The notes beneath the pieces were generated by a model that was given only the letters and a program-made list of their open reading frames with translations, had not been told where the DNA came from and ran no database searches. From an uncultured delta proteobacterium (GTDB lineage Bacteria; RBG-13-61-14; DRUE01): 26,811 nucleotides of DNA. This document shows, in pieces, positions 23,416 through 26,811 of the stretch (position 1 is its first letter; each line of letters opens with the position of its first letter). The DNA lies in assembly GCA_903930515.1 (NCBI GenBank), contig CAIYYW010000154.1, positions 1-26,811 of the forward strand. The letters run 5' to 3'. The translations under genes were made by a program, and so were the position numbers.

Positions 23416-24078
23416 ATGTGGGCAGACCCGTTAAAATTTATTTTATTTCTGCCGATGATGCTGTTCTCCCTCTCGTTCCACGAGTGCATGCACGCGCTCG
23501 CGGCTTTTTACCGGGGGGATGACACCGCGTCGCTCCAGGGCCGGATCACCCTGAACCCGTTCCGGCATATTGACCCGCTCGGGCTGGTGGCGTTTTTCCT
23601 GATCGGGTTGGGATGGGCCAAGCCGGTCCCGATCAACCCGAACCGGATGAAGGACATCCGGTGGGACCCGGCGCTGGTGGCGATGGCCGGGCCGGCGAGC
23701 AACCTTTTCCTTTGCGCGGTGTTCGGGCTGGGCCTGCGGGTGTTCTGGAACCCGATTATGAATCTGGACCCGACCCTGTCGGAGGGTCTGGTGAAATTCC
23801 TGGCGATCGGGGCGCAGTTGAACGCGGCCTTGGCGTTTTTCAATCTGATCCCGATCCCTCCCCTGGACGGCTCGCACCTGCTGGCGGCTGTTTTGCCGAC
23901 CCCGGTCCTGGAGAGGTACGAGCGTTTTTCCAAATACGGACTTTTGTTTATCCTATTTATATTGTTTTTCGGCGGGGGCCTGAGATATGTGATAGGGTAT
24001 CCGATCCAGGCGGTGTTGCATTTGCTGTGGGGATCGGAGCTGATGAGCAGAATTTATGAGATGATCAGGATGTTTTAG
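23416..24078 (+). CDS. Site-2 protease family protein (M50 metallopeptidase)
   Basis: This 220-residue intramembrane zinc protease, of the short FtsH-like-fold-free class, cleaves substrates within the membrane. The zinc motif HECMH lies at 22-26 in the first helix (LSFHECMHALAA). GRITLNPFRHIDPLG at 42-56 is the conserved NP-x-x-HIDP loop, and NLIPIPPLDGS with Asp151 supplies the third ligand. About five membrane segments are visible. Earlier TTG and GTG codons in the same frame (from 23320) are rejected because the family starts close to the first helix and because of the promoter position. It lies 11 bases before trpS and probably heads the trpS-scpA-scpB transcript. Its substrate is unknown. 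Confidence 0.87.
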   Translation: MWADPLKFILFLPMMLFSLSFHECMHALAAFYRGDDTASLQGRITLNPFRHIDPLGLVAFFLIGLGWAKPVPINPNRMKDIRWDPALVAMAGPASNLFLCAVFGLGLRVFWNPIMNLDPTLSEGLVKFLAIGAQLNAALAFFNLIPIPPLDGSHLLAAVLPTPVLERYERFSKYGLLFILFILFFGGGLRYVIGYPIQAVLHLLWGSELMSRIYEMIRMF

Positions 24079-24089
24079 GAGAGCGGGAG

Positions 24090-25073
24090 ATGACTGAAAA
24101 ACTGAGAATCCTGAGCGGGATTCGGCCAACCGGGCCGCTGCACCTGGGCAACCTTTACGGCGCGCTCAAGAACTGGGTCAAGCTCCAGGACCAATACCAG
24201 TGTTTTTATTTCATCGCGGACTGGCACGCGCTGACCACCGAGTTTGAAAACACCGGGATCATCAAGCCCTCGGGCAAGGACATCATCACCGATTGGCTGG
24301 CAACCGGGATTGACCCGGAGCGGAGCGTGCTCTTCATCCAATCGGAGGTAAAGGAACACGCGGAACTGAGCCTGCTGCTCGGGATGCTGGTGACGGTGAG
24401 CCGTTTGGAGCGGATGCCCAGCTACAAGGATTTCCAGATCGCCACCGGCAGGGAGCTGAGCAATTTCGGGTTCCTGGGATACCCGGTGCTGCAGTCCGCG
24501 GACATTTTGATGTATCGCGCGCACGGGGTTCCGGTGGGGGAAGACCAGGTGCCGCATATAGAATTGACCCGCGAGATCGCGCGCCGCTTCAACGGTTTGT
24601 ACCGGGAGGTTTTTCCGGAGCCGAAGCCGATCCTGACCGAGGCGCCGAGGGTGCCGGGCACGGACGGACGGAAGATGAGCAAGAGCTATCAAAACGCGAT
24701 CTTCCTTTCGGACCCGAGCCCGGTGATTGAGCATAAGATCAAGACCATGATCACCGACCCGGCCCGGAAACGGCGCAAGGACCCGGGGGACCCGCAGAAA
24801 TGTCCGGTCTGGGATTTCCATAAAATATACAGCGACGAGGACACCAGGAATTGGGTGACCCAGGGATGCGCCAGCGCGGGGATCGGATGCCTGGACTGCA
24901 AGGGAGCCTTTATTCCCAAGGTGATCGCGGAGCTGGAGCCGATCCGGGATCTGCGGAGATATTTTGACGAGCATCCGGGCGAGGTCTTGGAGATCATCCA
25001 GGACGGATGCGGCCGGGCGCGGAGTTTCGCGGTGGAGACGATGAAGATGGTGCGGGAGGCGATGAAGATTTGA
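24090..25073 (+). CDS. trpS: Tryptophanyl-tRNA synthetase, [4Fe-4S]-type
   Basis: This class I aminoacyl-tRNA synthetase charges tRNA-Trp with tryptophan in the cytoplasm. The 327-residue protein has the HIGH-type motif PTGPLHLGN at 13-21 and KMSKS at 195-199. Four cysteines, C238, C260, C267 and C270, are spaced C-x21-C-x6-C-x2-C. This is nearly the spacing of the Thermotoga maritima enzyme, whose cysteines bind a [4Fe-4S] cluster near the anticodon-recognition region. A cluster is therefore predicted here. AGGAGAGCGGGAG supplies the ribosome-binding site. Its TGA stop shares one base with the scpA ATG. It is the only tRNA synthetase in the window. Confidence 0.95.
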   Translation: MTEKLRILSGIRPTGPLHLGNLYGALKNWVKLQDQYQCFYFIADWHALTTEFENTGIIKPSGKDIITDWLATGIDPERSVLFIQSEVKEHAELSLLLGMLVTVSRLERMPSYKDFQIATGRELSNFGFLGYPVLQSADILMYRAHGVPVGEDQVPHIELTREIARRFNGLYREVFPEPKPILTEAPRVPGTDGRKMSKSYQNAIFLSDPSPVIEHKIKTMITDPARKRRKDPGDPQKCPVWDFHKIYSDEDTRNWVTQGCASAGIGCLDCKGAFIPKVIAELEPIRDLRRYFDEHPGEVLEIIQDGCGRARSFAVETMKMVREAMKI

Positions 25074-25903
25074 TGCTGGAGCATACGGAATCATACCGGG
25101 TTCAGCTCCCGATCTTTGAGGGGCCGCTGGACCTGTTGTTATACCTGATCCGGAAGAACGAGTTGGATATTTATGACATCCCGATCAACCTGATCGTGGA
25201 GCATTACCAGCGATACCTGGAGTTGATGCGCACGCTCAGTTTGGAAGTGGCCGGGGAATTCCTGGTGATGGCCGCGACCCTTTCGCTCATCAAGAGCAAG
25301 ATGTTGCTGCCGCGGCAGGAGGAGGAATCGGAGGAAGAGGATCCCCGGAAGGAATTGGTGGCTCGGTTGTTGGAGTATCAGAAGTATAAGGACGCGGCGA
25401 ACCTGTTGGTCAGCCGGGAGCAGATGGGCAAGGATATTTTCGTCCGGGAGTTCGCGGAGGACGATTTAAAGGAATTGGCCGGGGAGGTCCAGGCGGACCA
25501 ACTGGAGTTTGAAGAAGTGGATTTGTTCCAGCTTTTGGACGCGTTCCAGGATTTGCTCAAGCGGAGCGCCCCGGAAGACTTCCGCCGGATCGTGGTGGAG
25601 CAGGTCCGGGTGGTGGACCGGATTGCGTATATCCTGGAGACCTTGCGGGAGCGGGAAACGGTCGGGTTTGAAGAGTTGTTCCAGGCGGTCAAGACCCGGA
25701 TGGATTTGGTGGTCACTTTCCTGGCGCTTTTGGAATTGATCCGGCTCCAGGTGATCAAGGCGTTCCAGCCCGCTAATTTCGGGCCGATCCAGCTTAGGCG
25801 CGCGGTGGGCTTGGAGGATGAGCGGATGAAAGCGGAGTATCTCACCAGTCTGGTGGACAAGGAGGCGAAATTTGGAAAAGGAGAGAATCCGGTCAATCAT
25901 TGA
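25073..25903 (+). CDS. scpA: Segregation and condensation protein A
   Basis: ScpA is the kleisin subunit that bridges the SMC dimer and binds ScpB, compacting and separating the chromosome. The 276-residue protein starts with the family's N-terminal block YRVQLPIFEGPLDLLLYLI at 8-26, then IYDIPI and the helical AGEFLVMAATLSLIKSKMLLP. An acidic linker (EEESEEEDP) follows, and a C-terminal winged-helix region ends the protein. The frame is open back to 25007, but the ATG at 25073, one base overlapping the trpS stop, matches the family start. It overlaps scpB by 32 bases. Confidence 0.95.
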   Translation: MLEHTESYRVQLPIFEGPLDLLLYLIRKNELDIYDIPINLIVEHYQRYLELMRTLSLEVAGEFLVMAATLSLIKSKMLLPRQEEESEEEDPRKELVARLLEYQKYKDAANLLVSREQMGKDIFVREFAEDDLKELAGEVQADQLEFEEVDLFQLLDAFQDLLKRSAPEDFRRIVVEQVRVVDRIAYILETLRERETVGFEELFQAVKTRMDLVVTFLALLELIRLQVIKAFQPANFGPIQLRRAVGLEDERMKAEYLTSLVDKEAKFGKGENPVNH

Positions 25904-26615
25904 AAGCCTGATGTTCATTTCCGGGGAGCCGCTTGGGCTGGATCGGATCTCGCAGGTGATCAAGGAAGCGGATCGGAAGCAGATCCGGGAGGCCTTGGAA
26001 GAGTTGAGGGACGACTTCCTCAGCCAGGGCCGGGGATTGCGGATTGCGGAGGTGGCCGGAGGATACCAGGTTGAGACCGCCAAGGAAAATGCGGAATTTT
26101 TGGCCCGGCTGGTCAAGACCCGTCCGATCCGTCTGACCCGGCCTTCGCTGGAAACCCTCGCGATCATCGCCTACCGTCAGCCCCTGACCCGGCTGGAGGT
26201 GGATCAGATCCGGGGGGTGGATTCAAGCGGGGTGGTCAAGACCTTGCTTGATTACGGGTTCATCCTGGTGGTTGGCCGGAAGGATGTTCCGGGCCGGCCC
26301 CTGATTTACGGCACCAGCAAGAGGTTCTTGGAATTCTTCCGGCTCAACCACCTTTCCGACTTGCCCAGCCTGGAAGAGTTTTTCAGCCAGGCCGAAGAGC
26401 AGACCGGGGAGGGGGGAGACCTGTTCGCCAGCCGTTACCAGGAAACTCCGGGCGGAGAAAATACGGAAGCGAAGCCGGAGGGAAATCCGAACCCGGAAGC
26501 GGCCCCCAATCCGGAGGCGTCCGCGCAAGCCGCGGGCGGGGATGGCTCCGGCGAAACCGGCCGGATGCCTTCGGCGGGTGATTCCCGGGAGGATCCCGGG
26601 GAGGGAGAGCAATGA
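25872..26615 (+). CDS. scpB: Segregation and condensation protein B with acidic C-terminal tail
   Basis: ScpB is the winged-helix partner of ScpA in the SMC-ScpAB condensin. Residues about 1-170 contain the family's two winged helices: IRSIIESLMFISGEPL, then VAGGYQVET, ETLAIIAYRQPLTRLEVDQIRGVDS and GRPLIYGTSKRFLEFF. The last about 75 residues are an extension rich in Glu, Gly, Pro, Asn and Ala, with repeated NPEA units (PNPEAAPNPEA), likely disordered and longer than in typical ScpB proteins. The start is TTG with GGAGG seven bases upstream, inside the scpA coding region. Its TGA overlaps the next ATG by 4 bases. Confidence 0.92.
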   Translation: MEKERIRSIIESLMFISGEPLGLDRISQVIKEADRKQIREALEELRDDFLSQGRGLRIAEVAGGYQVETAKENAEFLARLVKTRPIRLTRPSLETLAIIAYRQPLTRLEVDQIRGVDSSGVVKTLLDYGFILVVGRKDVPGRPLIYGTSKRFLEFFRLNHLSDLPSLEEFFSQAEEQTGEGGDLFASRYQETPGGENTEAKPEGNPNPEAAPNPEASAQAAGGDGSGETGRMPSAGDSREDPGEGEQ

Positions 26616-26811
26616 TAAAATGCCGGCTGGGATTGGCCGCGGCGGCATTTTTTTTATTGTGTTCAGGCGCGACCGCGTTCGATCCGCTGGCCAACGCTGA
26701 CCGGCGGATCCGGGAATATCGGACGCGGGAAGTGACGGTTCGGCTGGAGGATGAAAACGGGAAGCGGCTGAAGGAATCTCAAGTGCGGATCAATATGCAG
26801 CGGCATCAATT
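26612..26811 (+). CDS. Secreted protein with GH10-associated N-terminal segment (partial, runs off the window)
   Basis: Only the first 66 codons are present. An N-terminal signal peptide (MIKCRLGLAAAAFFLLCSGATA) is followed by ADRRIREYRTREVTVRL, then DENGKRLKESQVRINMQRHQ. This R-x-R-x-x-x-V-T-V...D-x-x-G-x-x-x...V-x-x-x-x-x-R-H pattern is what I associate with the beta-sandwich segment preceding the catalytic barrel in many bacterial GH10 endo-1,4-beta-xylanase-like proteins. The enzyme domain itself would lie outside the window, so its activity is a prediction. The ATG overlaps the scpB stop by 4 bases, with GGGAGGGAGAG just upstream, so it is cotranscribed with a chromosome-segregation gene. 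A lipobox reading of LLC is possible but less likely. Confidence 0.6.
   Translation, partial: MIKCRLGLAAAAFFLLCSGATAFDPLANADRRIREYRTREVTVRLEDENGKRLKESQVRINMQRHQ

Noticed and set aside
24075-25094. 339-codon open frame on the minus strand across trpS
   Set aside because: It is antisense to an unmistakable tryptophanyl-tRNA synthetase and has no recognisable domain.
1-26811. tRNA, rRNA, CRISPR arrays, insertion sequences and prophage genes
   Set aside because: I looked for T-loop-like motifs, regularly spaced repeats, transposase or integrase motifs and terminal inverted repeats and saw none that held up by eye.

Overview
The window is a gene-dense bacterial chromosome segment with moderately high G+C. 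It comes from a Gram-negative-type, probably anaerobic bacterium. The envelope evidence is three lipoprotein signal peptides, a signal-peptide beta-barrel-like protein, MurA and polytopic sugar/lipid membrane proteins. The anaerobe evidence is a ferredoxin-dependent 2-oxoacid oxidoreductase, a clostridial-type 2[4Fe-4S] ferredoxin, a cysteine-rich Fe-S protein and a TrpRS with the cysteine set of the [4Fe-4S] subclass. Non-ATG starts (TTG, GTG) are common. I cannot name the lineage; a poorly cultured anaerobic phylum would fit, but that is inference. No tRNA, rRNA, IS element, prophage or CRISPR array was seen.

Layout. (1) 8-2988, plus: alpha, beta and gamma subunits of a branched-chain 2-oxoacid:ferredoxin oxidoreductase, then an XRE-cupin regulator; the small ferredoxin subunit is absent and may lie just upstream. 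(2) 3078-3713, minus: AbrB/MazE-type antitoxin plus Doc toxin, with a 30-bp imperfect palindrome over its promoter. (3) 3849-6477, plus: two lipoprotein serine hydrolases behind a near-perfect sigma-70-type promoter. (4) 6494-9907, minus: murA, hisD and a cysteine-rich ferredoxin-domain protein. (5) 9937-15398, minus: a tightly packed operon of a flippase-like membrane protein, two rRNA methyltransferases (RlmI-like, RsmB) and a GT-C glycosyltransferase. (6) 15532-18521, plus: a small membrane protein, then three consecutive related zinc-ribbon proteins, two of them with C-terminal membrane segments; this trio is the most novel-looking system here. (7) 18639-20336, plus: a GalT-family nucleotidyltransferase and a DUF433/DUF5615 toxin-antitoxin pair. 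(8) 20346-21348, minus: hisF and a small ferredoxin. (9) 21579-23133, plus: a metallophosphoesterase lipoprotein and a beta-barrel-like protein. (10) 23416-26811, plus: an M50-type site-2 protease, trpS, scpA, scpB and the start of a secreted protein resembling the N-terminus of GH10-associated proteins.

A pattern across the window concerns translation initiation. Genes inside operons generally have Shine-Dalgarno sequences or overlapping stop/start codons. Five operon-leading genes (murA, the flippase gene, the first zinc-ribbon gene, the DUF433 gene and the M50 gene) instead have promoter-like -35/-10 pairs so close to the start codon that the transcript would begin at it or only a few bases before it. 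This points to leaderless or near-leaderless mRNAs. All promoter calls were made by eye.
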